From positions 1 through 64,000 of the forward strand of contig NZ_BAGD01000084.1 of NCBI RefSeq assembly GCF_000308635.1: DNA of 64,000 nt. Reading direction: 5' to 3'. Numbering within the stretch: the stretch's first letter is position 1; the number at the start of each line of letters is the position of its first letter. Of the stretch, positions 51,145 through 59,942 are shown piece after piece. The stretch is from Nocardia otitidiscaviarum NBRC 14405. Its GTDB lineage: Bacteria > Actinomycetota > Actinomycetes > Mycobacteriales > Mycobacteriaceae. The translations under genes were made by a program, and so were the position numbers. Under the pieces are notes generated by a model, which saw only the letters and a list, made by a program, of their open reading frames with translations, had not been told where the DNA came from and made no database searches.

Positions 51145-53198
51145 TGCTCACCCTTGCGGATTTCGAACCCCTCCGCGGTCGGAGAGGTGTTCTCGCGGCG
51201 CTGCACCCAGTCCACGATGGTGGCGATCGCGTCGGCGACCGGCACACCGTTCACCTGGGTGCCGTCGCGGAAGCGGAAGCTCACCGCGCCCGCCTCCACA
51301 TCCCGCGCACCCGCGAGCAGCATGAACGGCACCTTCTGCGCGGTGTGGTTGAAGATCTTCTTCTGCATGCGGTCGTCGCCGCGGTCGACCTCGGCGCGGA
51401 TGCCCTGCGCCGCCAGTTCCTCGACCACCCCGTCGAGGTGTTCGGCGAAGTTCTCCGCGACCGGGATGCCCACCACCTGCACCGGCGACAGCCAGGCCGG
51501 GAACGCGCCCGCGTAGTGCTCGGTGAGCACGCCGAAGAAGCGCTCGATGGAGCCGAACAGCGCGCGGTGGATCATGACCGGGCGATGCTTGGCCCCGTCG
51601 CGGCCGGTGTACTCCAGTTCGAAGCGTTCGGGCAGGTTGAAGTCCAGCTGGATGGTGGACATCTGCCAGGTGCGCCCGAGCGCGTCCTTGGCCTGCACGG
51701 AGATCTTGGGCCCGTAGAAGGCCGCGCCGCCCGGATCCGGCACCAGGTCCAGGCCGGAGTCGGTGGCCACCTTGCGCAGGGTTTCGGTGGCCTCCTCCCA
51801 CAGCTCGTCGGAGCCGACGAACTTCTTGGGATCCTTGGTGGACAGCTCCAGGTAGAAGTCGTCGAGGCCGTAGTCGCGCAGCAGCGACAGCACGAACTGG
51901 AGCGTGGTGGTCAGCTCCGCGTGCATCTGCTCCTTGGTGCAGTAGATGTGCGCGTCGTCCTGGGTCATGCCGCGCACCCGGGTCAGACCGTGGATGACGC
52001 CGGACTTCTCGTAGCGGTACACCGAGCCGAACTCGAACATGCGCAGCGGCAGTTCCCGGTACGACCGGCCGCGCGATCGGAAGATCAGGTTGTGCATCGG
52101 GCAGTTCATCGGCTTGACGTAGTAGTCCTGGCCGGGCTTGCGTACGGTGCCGTCCTCGTCGAGTTCGGCGTCCAGGTGCATGGCCGGGAACATGCCGTCG
52201 CGGTACCAGTCCAGATGGCCGGAGACCTCGAACAGATGACCCTTGGTGATGTGCGGGGTGTTGACGAACTCGTAGCCCGCCGCAATGTGGCGGCGGCGCG
52301 AGTAGTCCTCGAGTTCCTTGCGGATGATGCCGCCCTTGGGGTGGAACACCGGCAGGCCCGAGCCCAGCTCGTCCGGGAAGGAGAACAGGTCCAGTTCCAG
52401 GCCCAGCTTGCGGTGGTCGCGCTTCTCGGCCTCCGCCAGCAGGCGCAGGTACTCGTCCTGGGCCTCGCTGGACTCCCAGGCGGTGCCGTAGATGCGCTGC
52501 AGGTCCTCGCGGCTCTGGTCACCGCGCCAGTAGGCGGCGGAGCTGCGGGTCAGCTTGAAGGCCGGAATGTATTTGGTGGTGGGGATGTGCGGGCCGCGGC
52601 ACAGGTCGCCCCACACCTTCTCCCCCGAGCGCGGGTCCAGGTTGTCGTAGATGGTCAGCTCCTTGCCGCCGACCTCCATGACCTCCGGATCGTCGATTCC
52701 GGACTTGTCGGAGATGAGTTCCAGCTTGAACGGCTCCTTGGCCAGTTCGACGCGGGCGTCCTCCACCTCGACCACCCGGCGCGAAAACCGCTGCGCGCCT
52801 TTGATGATCTTCTTCATCCGGGATTCCAGCTTGGCCAGATCCTCCGGGGTGAAGGGGCGGTCCACCTGGAAGTCGTAGTAGAAGCCGTCCTTGATCGGCG
52901 GACCGATGCCCAGCTTGGCCTCGGGGAACTCCTGCTGCACCGCCTGGGCCAGCACGTGCGCGGCCGAATGCCGGATCACGCTGCGGCCGTCCTCGGTGTC
53001 GGCGGTGACCGCCTCCACCTCGACGTCGGTGTCCGGAATCCAGGACAGATCCTTGAGGTTGCCCTCCGGGTCGCGGACGACGATGACGGCGTTGGGTCCC
53101 TTGCCCGGCAGTTCCGCCTCCCGCACCGCCGCGCCCGCGGTAGTCCCCGCGGGCACCCGGACGAGGGCCGCTGGGTTCTTCGGGGCTGAGGTGGTCAC
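51141..53198 (-). CDS. thrS: Threonyl-tRNA synthetase
   Basis: Charges tRNA-Thr; 685 residues. N-terminal TGS-like domain (1-75), editing domain with 'HSAAHVLAQAVQ' (His-x3-His), class II core with motif 2 in 'RVRGMTQDDAHIYC', the zinc Cys in 'VKPMNCPMHN', motif 3 'RALFGSIERFFGVL', and a C-terminal anticodon-binding domain ('VPVADAIATI' near the end). GTG 53198 has AAGGAG nine bases upstream; the much longer open frame to 54320 is not part of the protein. Confidence 0.96.
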   Translation of the reverse strand: MTTSAPKNPAALVRVPAGTTAGAAVREAELPGKGPNAVIVVRDPEGNLKDLSWIPDTDVEVEAVTADTEDGRSVIRHSAAHVLAQAVQQEFPEAKLGIGPPIKDGFYYDFQVDRPFTPEDLAKLESRMKKIIKGAQRFSRRVVEVEDARVELAKEPFKLELISDKSGIDDPEVMEVGGKELTIYDNLDPRSGEKVWGDLCRGPHIPTTKYIPAFKLTRSSAAYWRGDQSREDLQRIYGTAWESSEAQDEYLRLLAEAEKRDHRKLGLELDLFSFPDELGSGLPVFHPKGGIIRKELEDYSRRRHIAAGYEFVNTPHITKGHLFEVSGHLDWYRDGMFPAMHLDAELDEDGTVRKPGQDYYVKPMNCPMHNLIFRSRGRSYRELPLRMFEFGSVYRYEKSGVIHGLTRVRGMTQDDAHIYCTKEQMHAELTTTLQFVLSLLRDYGLDDFYLELSTKDPKKFVGSDELWEEATETLRKVATDSGLDLVPDPGGAAFYGPKISVQAKDALGRTWQMSTIQLDFNLPERFELEYTGRDGAKHRPVMIHRALFGSIERFFGVLTEHYAGAFPAWLSPVQVVGIPVAENFAEHLDGVVEELAAQGIRAEVDRGDDRMQKKIFNHTAQKVPFMLLAGARDVEAGAVSFRFRDGTQVNGVPVADAIATIVDWVQRRENTSPTAEGFEIRKGEQ

Positions 53199-53656
53199 GG
53201 CTGCGCACTCCTTGGCATTGTCGAGGCGGGTGGTTTGCCCGCCGTACGGTGCGGGGTACCCCCGCGGTGTTCGGTCGCCCGGGACGGATTCCCCGGCAAC
53301 CACGACCGGACGCGTCCGTGCGCCCGCACGAGACACTTCCTCCGGCGCGACCATGCTATCGGGACGACCCCGGCCACGCGCCGATGGACCCGGCCGGGCG
53401 CGTGATCTGTGCTGTTTCGACCGCGAGCACGGCGGCACCGGTAAGCCCTGTTCCCATCTCCCGAGCGCTGCGCCTTCCGAACCCGGCGTCGTCCACAGCG
53501 CCGCGACCTCCGGAGCGGTGCGACCACCGGTGCATGCCTGAACATGTCCCGCATACAGCGAGCCGGGCCGCGATATGGCGGTGTAGTCAGCTAGCGGATT
53601 CGCCGGAGTGGCTGCGAGCGACCCACCTGGGCGTCCCGTCCGCCGGAGTCGGTATC
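53199..53656 (-). promoter_or_regulatory. thrS leader region with two stem-loops
   Basis: This 458-bp stretch upstream of thrS holds no coding region I can support. Two short hairpins lie near the start codon: GCGGG/CCCGC arms at 53226-53230 and 53238-53242, and a perfect six-bp stem GCGGGG-TAC-CCCCGC at 53251-53265. They could be part of a leader that controls thrS, but I do not see the conserved T-box sequence. The rest is unremarkable GC-rich DNA. Confidence 0.3.
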
Positions 53657-54394
53657 TCAGCCGCGCGCGGCCAGCTCCGACAGCAGCGCTTCCCGTTGGG
53701 CCGCAGGGCGTTTCGGGCAACTCGTGCACATCTCGCAGCCGGGCACCTCGAAGACCAGGCAGCAGGAGATGCGGCGGACGAAGGTGCGCGAGCCGATATC
53801 GGTGAAGCGCGGCACCGGCAGCCGTCCGGCGACCTCGCGCGCCAACCGGGCGCCGGCCTCGTGCGCGCCGATGTCCAGGGCGCGATTGCCGATGGCGTCG
53901 GCGACGATCGCCCACAGGGACGCCTGACCGGCCCCGGAAACCTCCGCCACCAGCGGAATCACCTCGGCGAGCGTATGACGCAGGGCCGGGCCGACGGAGG
54001 TGGCGCAGCACGACGGGCCCGCGTCGCCCGCGCGCACCGGGGCATCGGGCGCATGCGGGCCGGAATCGGACTCGAAGTCCAGCTGTCCGTCCTCGCTCAC
54101 CGTCGGGATGGACAGCACCCGCTCCACGCCGCCGTCGGGGCGGATCTCGCAGGCGATCCGGGCCAGCGCCGGATTCATGGCGGGACGGCCGTCGGCGTAG
54201 GCGGCGACGATGGGCGTGACCAGCGACGAGGCCGCCATACACCACCACAGCGTCCCGGCCACCCGGGAATCCGCGGTGCCCCAGGAGATCCCCATGTCGC
54301 CGATGCGCTCGGCCAACCACTCCCGGCGCAGCAGTTCACCACCGGGGACTATGGCCGCGTTCACCGGAACAGCGGACTGTTCAAGAATTCCCAT
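53657..54394 (-). CDS. FhuF-like (2Fe-2S) ferric-siderophore reductase-type protein
   Basis: 245 residues from ATG 54394 (GGAG upstream); GTG 54364 overlapping the previous stop is an alternative. The C-terminal Cys set 'SCCLVFEVPGCEMCTSC' fits the CC-x10-C-x2-C pattern of FhuF-type proteins, which bind an unusual 2Fe-2S cluster and reduce ferric siderophores. The N-terminal part ('GTLWWCMAASSLVTPIVAAY') is typical of the family. Reductant and siderophore are unknown. It shares a transcription unit with the PGPGW gene. Confidence 0.85.
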   Translation of the reverse strand: MGILEQSAVPVNAAIVPGGELLRREWLAERIGDMGISWGTADSRVAGTLWWCMAASSLVTPIVAAYADGRPAMNPALARIACEIRPDGGVERVLSIPTVSEDGQLDFESDSGPHAPDAPVRAGDAGPSCCATSVGPALRHTLAEVIPLVAEVSGAGQASLWAIVADAIGNRALDIGAHEAGARLAREVAGRLPVPRFTDIGSRTFVRRISCCLVFEVPGCEMCTSCPKRPAAQREALLSELAARG

Positions 54395-54789
54395 TCGACT
54401 CCGATCGCGCCGCCGAGCATCCCGAAGGTGCCGAGCAGCCACAGCGTCGCCAGCACCAGCGCCACCGTGGCGATCGCGGCCAGTCCGCGCAGCAGCGGCC
54501 CGCGGGCGGCGTACCACCCCATGGCCCACTGATATCGCCGACGCGTCCAGAGCAGAGCCCGCTGCGCCCAAGCGAATTCGGTGGCGAGGATACCCAGCCC
54601 CGCGAAGACGATCAGCCAGCCCGGACCCGGGTACGGGATCGCCAGGATCCCCACCGCCAGGACCACGACACCCAGCACGCCCACCACGATCCGGTAGGCG
54701 AGGTTCAGCGTAGGACGTCGCGCCACGCCCGCGCGCCAGGCGCGCCAGCGAGTCGGCGTGGGCGGCGTCGATTCCGGTGCGGTTACCAC
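54361..54789 (-). CDS. PGPGW-motif membrane protein (TIGR02611-like)
   Basis: 142 residues from GTG 54789. 'AIPYPGPGWLIVFAGLGILA' carries the PGPGW motif that names the family, between two helices; a third helix is near 103-125. The N-terminus is Arg/Pro-rich. Function unknown. The gene overlaps the FhuF-like reading frame by 33 bases at its 3' end. Confidence 0.85.
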   Translation of the reverse strand: MVTAPESTPPTPTRWRAWRAGVARRPTLNLAYRIVVGVLGVVVLAVGILAIPYPGPGWLIVFAGLGILATEFAWAQRALLWTRRRYQWAMGWYAARGPLLRGLAAIATVALVLATLWLLGTFGMLGGAIGVEWEFLNSPLFR

Positions 54790-55005
54790 ACCGCCAGGGT
54801 ACGGACCCGGGCGGCGGCGAGCCCGGACGAGCCGCGCTCACCGGGTGGAATCACCGAGCGGGCACTGTCCGGGATGCCGGGATGCGACCGGTGGCGCGGT
54901 GGGCGCAGACCCTCGCCCACCCGATCCCGGGGTCGGTGCCGATGCCGCCCTGACCAGGGTGTGACCGGTGTTACAGTGCTTGTGGGAGAGCACGAAGGAC
55001 ACCGA

Positions 55006-56313
55006 TTGAACAGAGCAGCGCAGGCGAATCCATGGGTCGCGTTCCGGCCGGGGGATGATCTCGGACAGTTGGCGCGACGGATGTCGTCGGCGCACAGTTC
55101 GTTCCTGGCGGGAGCCGAATCGCTGCCGGTGATCCGCCCCGAGGGCGAGTCGGTGCGCTCGGTGGTGCTGGATTCCTGGCGGCGCAGCCGCAGCAGCGGT
55201 GTCGATCCGGACGGCTTCGGCGATGTGGTGGACCTGCACGGGTCCGAGCTGCGGCAGTACCGGGCCGATCATCCGACCGCGCTCATCCAGCCCGTGGTGC
55301 GAAAACTGTTGGTGGAGGACGCCGCCGAATCCGGTCTGCTGGTGGCCGTCAGCGACGCCCAGGGGCGGCTGCTGTGGGTGGAGGGCGATTCCCGGGTCAA
55401 GGATCGCGCGCTGGCCATGAATTTCGTGGAGGGCGCGGATTGGAGCGAGGACCGGGTGGGCACCAACGCCCCCGGTACCGCGCTCGCCCTCGACCATCAT
55501 GTGCAGATCTTCGGGGCGGAGCATTTCAATCGCGCGGTGCACGAGTGGAGCTGTTCGGCCGCCCCGGTGCACGATCCGCTCAGCGGCGCGATCATCGGGG
55601 CCATCGATATCACCGGCGGGCCCCGGGTGGCCGCGCCCGAGGTGCTGTCGCTGGTGCGGGCCACGGTGGCGGCGGCCGAATCCGAACTGCGGCTGCTGTT
55701 GCTGGAATCGCGGAAACCCCTGGCAGCCACGGCCGCACGGCTCGAGGTGCTGGGGCCCCACCGCCCGACGCTGACCCGCGGCGGCGAGCGCGTCCGCCTG
55801 AGCCAGCGCCACGCCGAGATCCTGCTGCTGCTGGCCGAGCATCTGGAGGGGCTCAGCGCCGACCATCTGGCCATCCTGCTCGACGAGGCCGAACTCGATC
55901 CGGTGACGGTGCGCGCGGAGCTGTCGCGGGTGCGCAAGCTGCTGGGCGAGGGTGGACTCGGCTCGCGGCCGTATCGGCTGCTCATCGACCTCACCACCGA
56001 TGTGGACGAGGTGCGCGCCGCACTCGCCCGCGGTGAGACGGCGGCGGCGCTGCGCGCCTATCCCGGACCGATTCTGCCGCGCTCGCTGGCTCCCGGCATC
56101 GACGAGTTGCGGGTCGAGCTGCGGGAGCGGCTGCGCGCGGCCCTGCTGCGGTCCGGTGATCGCCGCCTGCTCGCCCGCTGGACCGGGTCGGTGGACGGCC
56201 GCGAGGATGTGGCGGCGTGGACCGCCTACCTGGCCGTGCTGGACCGGCAGTCGCCGATGTACACGCAGGTCAAGGCGCAGTTGGGAGTTCTCGACCAGAA
56301 GCTGGGCATCTGA
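55006..56313 (+). CDS. GAF-domain regulator of the ethanolamine/aldehyde dehydrogenase cluster
   Basis: 435 residues. TTG 55006 is preceded by GAAGGA with six-base spacing; a later ATG at 55081 is possible. The GAF region (about 85-215) has 'EDAAESGLLVAVSDAQGRLL' and 'GTNAPGTALALDHHVQIF', as in AcoR-type activators, but no sigma54 AAA+ domain follows. The C-terminal part ('RLSQRHAEILLLLAEHLEGL', 'VRAELSRVRKLLGEGGLG') looks like a winged-helix DNA-binding domain. This arrangement is common upstream of actinobacterial acetaldehyde dehydrogenase genes. Expected to activate the downstream operon on sensing ethanolamine, acetaldehyde or a related signal. Confidence 0.82.
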   Translation: MNRAAQANPWVAFRPGDDLGQLARRMSSAHSSFLAGAESLPVIRPEGESVRSVVLDSWRRSRSSGVDPDGFGDVVDLHGSELRQYRADHPTALIQPVVRKLLVEDAAESGLLVAVSDAQGRLLWVEGDSRVKDRALAMNFVEGADWSEDRVGTNAPGTALALDHHVQIFGAEHFNRAVHEWSCSAAPVHDPLSGAIIGAIDITGGPRVAAPEVLSLVRATVAAAESELRLLLLESRKPLAATAARLEVLGPHRPTLTRGGERVRLSQRHAEILLLLAEHLEGLSADHLAILLDEAELDPVTVRAELSRVRKLLGEGGLGSRPYRLLIDLTTDVDEVRAALARGETAAALRAYPGPILPRSLAPGIDELRVELRERLRAALLRSGDRRLLARWTGSVDGREDVAAWTAYLAVLDRQSPMYTQVKAQLGVLDQKLGI

Positions 56314-56321
56314 CCAGTTAC

Positions 56322-56338
56322 TTGCAACCGTAATGCAA
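56322..56338. promoter_or_regulatory. Inverted repeat upstream of the aldehyde dehydrogenase
   Basis: TTGCA-ACCGTAA-TGCAA (56322-56338), 68 bases before the aldehyde dehydrogenase start and just after the regulator stop. A candidate activator-binding site for the GAF protein. Confidence 0.4.
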
Positions 56339-56405
56339 CATGGCCGCTCCTAGTGTTCCGGATCACACCTGACGCACGAACTGTCAGCCGACCGAGGAGC
56401 ATTCG

Positions 56406-57929
56406 ATGACCGTCTTCGCCCGCCCCGGCACCCCCGATGCCGCCATGTCGTTCCAGGCTCGCTACGACAACTGGATCGGCGGCGAATGGGTGGCCCCCGT
56501 CAAGGGCCAGTACTTCGAGAACCCCACCCCCGTGACGGGCCAGACCTTCTGCGAGGTGGCCCGCGGCACCGCCGAGGACATCGAACTCGCCCTCGACGCC
56601 GCCCACGCCGCCGCCCCCGTCTGGGGCAAGACCTCCGCGGCCGAACGCGCGGTCCTGCTCAACAAGATCGCCGACCGGATCGAGGAGAACCTCGAGGCCA
56701 TCGCCCTCGCCGAGAGCTGGGACAACGGCAAACCCATCCGGGAAACCCTCAACGCCGACATCCCGCTGGCCATCGACCACTTCCGCTACTTCGCCGGAGC
56801 CATTCGCGCCCAAGAGGGTTCGCTGTCGGAGATCGACGCCGACACCGTGGCCTACCACTTCCACGAACCGCTGGGCGTGGTCGGCCAGATCATTCCGTGG
56901 AACTTCCCCATCCTCATGGCCACCTGGAAGCTCGCCCCCGCCCTGGCCGCGGGCAATGCGGTGGTGCTCAAGCCCGCCGAGCAGACTCCCGCCTCGATCA
57001 TGTTCCTGATCAGCGTCATCGGCGATCTGCTGCCGCCCGGCGTGGTGAACATCGTCAACGGCTTCGGCGTGGAGGCGGGCAAGCCGCTCGCGTCCAGCCC
57101 GCGCATCAAGAAGATCGCCTTCACCGGTGAGACCACCACCGGCCGCCTGATCATGCAGTACGCCTCGCAGAACCTGATCCCGGTCACCCTCGAACTGGGC
57201 GGCAAGAGCCCGAATATCTTCTTCTCCGACGTGCTCGCCGCCAATGACGACTTCCAGGACAAGGCCCTGGAGGGCTTCACCATGTTCGCGCTGAACCAGG
57301 GCGAGGTCTGCACCTGCCCGTCCCGCGCGCTCATCCAGTCCGATATCTACGACGAGTTCCTGGCCGCCGCGGTGGTGCGCACCAAGGCGGTGCGCCAGGG
57401 CGATCCGCTCGACACCGACACCATGATCGGCGCGCAGGCCAGCAACGACCAGCTGGAGAAGATCCTGTCCTACATCGAGATCGGCAAGGGCGAGGGCGCC
57501 ACCCTGCTCACCGGCGGCGAGCGCGCCGACCTCGGCGGCGATCTCTCCGGCGGCTACTACGTGCAGCCGACGGTGTTCGCGGGCGACAACGCCATGCGCA
57601 TCTTCCAGGAGGAGATCTTCGGCCCGGTGGTCTCGGTGACCCGGTTCGCCGACTACGACGATGCCATCAAGACCGCCAACGACACCCTGTACGGACTCGG
57701 CGCGGGCGTGTGGTCCCGCGACGGCGGCGTGGCCTACCGGGCCGGTCGCGATATCCAGGCCGGGCGGGTGTGGACCAACACCTACCACCAGTACCCGGCG
57801 CACGCGGCGTTCGGCGGCTACAAGCAGTCCGGTATCGGCCGCGAGAACCACCACATGATGCTCGAGCACTACCAGCAGACCAAGAACCTGCTGGTGAGCT
57901 ACGCGCCGAAGGCCCAGGGCTTCTTCTGA
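56406..57929 (+). CDS. NAD-dependent aldehyde dehydrogenase (acetaldehyde-type)
   Basis: 507 residues. The cofactor region is 'IPWNFPILMATWKLAPALAA', the loop is 'FTGETTTGRLIMQ', the general base Glu is in 'TLELGGKSPNIFF', and the nucleophile Cys is in 'NQGEVCTCPSR'. It oxidises an aldehyde to the acid with NAD; the location next to eut genes points to acetaldehyde from ethanolamine. It starts at ATG 56406 with GAGGAG upstream. The stop overlaps the DUF779 start by one base (TGATG). Confidence 0.95.
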   Translation: MTVFARPGTPDAAMSFQARYDNWIGGEWVAPVKGQYFENPTPVTGQTFCEVARGTAEDIELALDAAHAAAPVWGKTSAAERAVLLNKIADRIEENLEAIALAESWDNGKPIRETLNADIPLAIDHFRYFAGAIRAQEGSLSEIDADTVAYHFHEPLGVVGQIIPWNFPILMATWKLAPALAAGNAVVLKPAEQTPASIMFLISVIGDLLPPGVVNIVNGFGVEAGKPLASSPRIKKIAFTGETTTGRLIMQYASQNLIPVTLELGGKSPNIFFSDVLAANDDFQDKALEGFTMFALNQGEVCTCPSRALIQSDIYDEFLAAAVVRTKAVRQGDPLDTDTMIGAQASNDQLEKILSYIEIGKGEGATLLTGGERADLGGDLSGGYYVQPTVFAGDNAMRIFQEEIFGPVVSVTRFADYDDAIKTANDTLYGLGAGVWSRDGGVAYRAGRDIQAGRVWTNTYHQYPAHAAFGGYKQSGIGRENHHMMLEHYQQTKNLLVSYAPKAQGFF

Positions 57930-58462
57930 TGTCCGCGCGCCCCGCACGGGTGCGCGCCACCGCGGCGGCGATGGATCTGCTCCGTCGCCTCCGTGGGCGG
58001 CACGGCCCGCTCATGCTGCACCAGTCCGGCGGGTGCTGCGACGGCTCGGCCCCGATGTGCTATCCGGCGGGCGAATTCGTGGTCGGCGATCACGATGTGC
58101 TGCTCGGACTGCTCGATCTGCGGCTCGGCGTGGACGAGCTGCCGACCACCGCGCCCGAGCCGGAAGATACCACCGCCGTGTGGATCTCGGGTCCGCAGTT
58201 CGCCGCCTGGCAGCACACCCAACTCGTCCTCGACGTGGTGCCCGGGCGCGGTTCGGGTTTCAGCCTCGAATCGCCGGAGGGCTTCCGATTCCTCAGCCGT
58301 GGACGGGTTTTCGATCCTGACGAACTGGCCGCCCTGGCCGATTCCGCGCCGGTGACCGGCGCGGGCTGGGACAGTGGCGAACGCCCACCCACGCCCACCC
58401 AACCGCAGGTGGTCGCCGAGGCGGCCGACGCCTGCCCCGTTCCCGGTCGCGGAACAGTCTAG
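57929..58462 (+). CDS. DUF779 protein
   Basis: 177 residues. 'LMLHQSGGCCDGSAPMCYP' with its Cys-Cys pair and 'WQHTQLVLDVVPGRGSGFSL' define DUF779. The family usually follows an aldehyde dehydrogenase gene, often with one-base overlap as here, and is thought to assist it; the mechanism is not known to me. The last 40 residues are Pro/Ala-rich. Confidence 0.9.
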   Translation: MSARPARVRATAAAMDLLRRLRGRHGPLMLHQSGGCCDGSAPMCYPAGEFVVGDHDVLLGLLDLRLGVDELPTTAPEPEDTTAVWISGPQFAAWQHTQLVLDVVPGRGSGFSLESPEGFRFLSRGRVFDPDELAALADSAPVTGAGWDSGERPPTPTQPQVVAEAADACPVPGRGTV

Positions 58463-58499
58463 AAATCATTGTGTTTCGTTCAGCATGAAGGAGGTCGCG

Positions 58500-59942
58500 A
58501 TGGCGATCCCCACCAATGAGCCCCACCATCACCAGCATGTGGAGACTCATCTCGAGGACAGCGCCTATCTCGCCAAGCGCTCCCTGAAATCCGGGAGCGC
58601 CGGCTGGGTGCTGCTCGCGGGCCTCGGCGTCAGCTATGTGATCTCCGGCGACTATGCCGGGTGGAACAACGGTCTGGCCCAGGGCGGATTCGGCGGATTG
58701 CTCATCGCGACCGTGGTGATCGCGGGCATGTACCTGGCCATGGTGCTGGGGATGGCGGAACTGTCCTCGGCCCTGCCCGCGGCGGGCGGCGGCTACACCT
58801 TCGCCCGCCGGGCGCTCGGGCCGTGGGGCGGATTCGCCACGGGCACCGCGGTTCTCATCGAGTACGCCATCGCGCCCGCGGCCATCGCCACCTTCATCGG
58901 CGCGTATGTGGAATCGCTGAACCTGTTCGGGATCACCGACGGCTGGTGGGTGTATCTCGCGGTGTACGCGCTGTTCATCGGCATCCACCTGGCCGGGGCG
59001 GGGGAGGCGCTCAAGGCCATGTTCGTCATCACCGCCATCGCGCTGGTCGGTCTGCTGGTGTTCGCGGTGTCGGCGTGGGGCATGTTCGACACCGCCAATC
59101 TGACCGATATTCCAGCCGATCCGGACGCCGTGGGCAGTTCGTCGTTCCTGCCGTTCGGGTACTTCGGCATCTGGGCGGCGGTGCCGTTCGCCATCTGGTT
59201 CTTCCTGGCGGTGGAGGGTGTGCCGCTGGCCGCGGAGGAGGCGCGCGAGCCGGAGAAGAACGTGCCCAAGGGCATCATCATCAGCATGCTGGTGCTCATC
59301 GTCACCGGCGCGTCGGTGCTGTTCCTGGCCACCGGAGCCCAGGGGGCGGACGCACTGTCGGCCTCGGGCAATCCGCTCGTCGAGGCGCTCGGCGATTCCT
59401 CGACGGCGCGGGTGGTCAACTACATCGGCCTGGCCGGACTGGTGGCCAGCTTCTTCTCCATCGTCTACGCCTACTCCCGGCAGACCTTCGCGCTGTCACG
59501 GGCCGGATACCTGCCGACCAGCCTGTCGGTCACCAACTCCCGCAAAGCGCCGATGCTCGCGCTCATCGTGCCCGGCGTGATCGGCTTCGGACTCTCGCTG
59601 ACCGGCGAAGGCGCGATGCTGCTGAACATGGCCGTCTTCGGCGCGGCGGTCAGCTACGTGCTCATGATGGTGAGCCATATCGTGCTGCGGGTGCGCGTGC
59701 CCGGTATGCGGCGGCCGTACCGTACCCCGGGCGGCGTGGTGACCACCGGATTCGCCCTGGTCGTCGCCTGTGCCGCGGTGATCGCCACCTTCCTGGTCGA
59801 CCGCACCGCGGCGGCCTGGACCCTGGTCGCCTTCGCGGGCTTCATGGCCTACTTCGGGCTCTACAGCCGCCATCACCTGGTCGCCAACTCACCCGATGAG
59901 GAGTTCGCGGCCCTGGCCGAGGCCGAGGAGGAATTGCGGTGA
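58500..59942 (+). CDS. eat: Ethanolamine permease (APC superfamily)
   Basis: 480 residues, about 12 membrane helices, from ATG 58500, which has AAGGAGGT in perfect spacing (an ATG at 58485 is too far up). The first helix begins 'GWVLLAGLGVSYVISGDYAG', and 'AEEAREPEKNVPKGI' is the APC cytoplasmic loop. The His-rich N-terminus 'NEPHHHQHVETHLED' is unusual. It imports ethanolamine. The stop overlaps eutB by four bases (GTGA). Confidence 0.93.
   Translation: MAIPTNEPHHHQHVETHLEDSAYLAKRSLKSGSAGWVLLAGLGVSYVISGDYAGWNNGLAQGGFGGLLIATVVIAGMYLAMVLGMAELSSALPAAGGGYTFARRALGPWGGFATGTAVLIEYAIAPAAIATFIGAYVESLNLFGITDGWWVYLAVYALFIGIHLAGAGEALKAMFVITAIALVGLLVFAVSAWGMFDTANLTDIPADPDAVGSSSFLPFGYFGIWAAVPFAIWFFLAVEGVPLAAEEAREPEKNVPKGIIISMLVLIVTGASVLFLATGAQGADALSASGNPLVEALGDSSTARVVNYIGLAGLVASFFSIVYAYSRQTFALSRAGYLPTSLSVTNSRKAPMLALIVPGVIGFGLSLTGEGAMLLNMAVFGAAVSYVLMMVSHIVLRVRVPGMRRPYRTPGGVVTTGFALVVACAAVIATFLVDRTAAAWTLVAFAGFMAYFGLYSRHHLVANSPDEEFAALAEAEEELR

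Noticed and set aside
53199..53400. T-box riboswitch in front of thrS
   Set aside because: I looked for the conserved T-box core (TGGNACCGCG-type) on the minus strand and found only CCGCGGGGGTACCCCGC, which lacks the required context.
53199..54320. N-terminal extension of thrS up to 54320
   Set aside because: The extra 370 residues are the FhuF-like gene read in another frame. ThrS homology and the ribosome site place the start at 53198.
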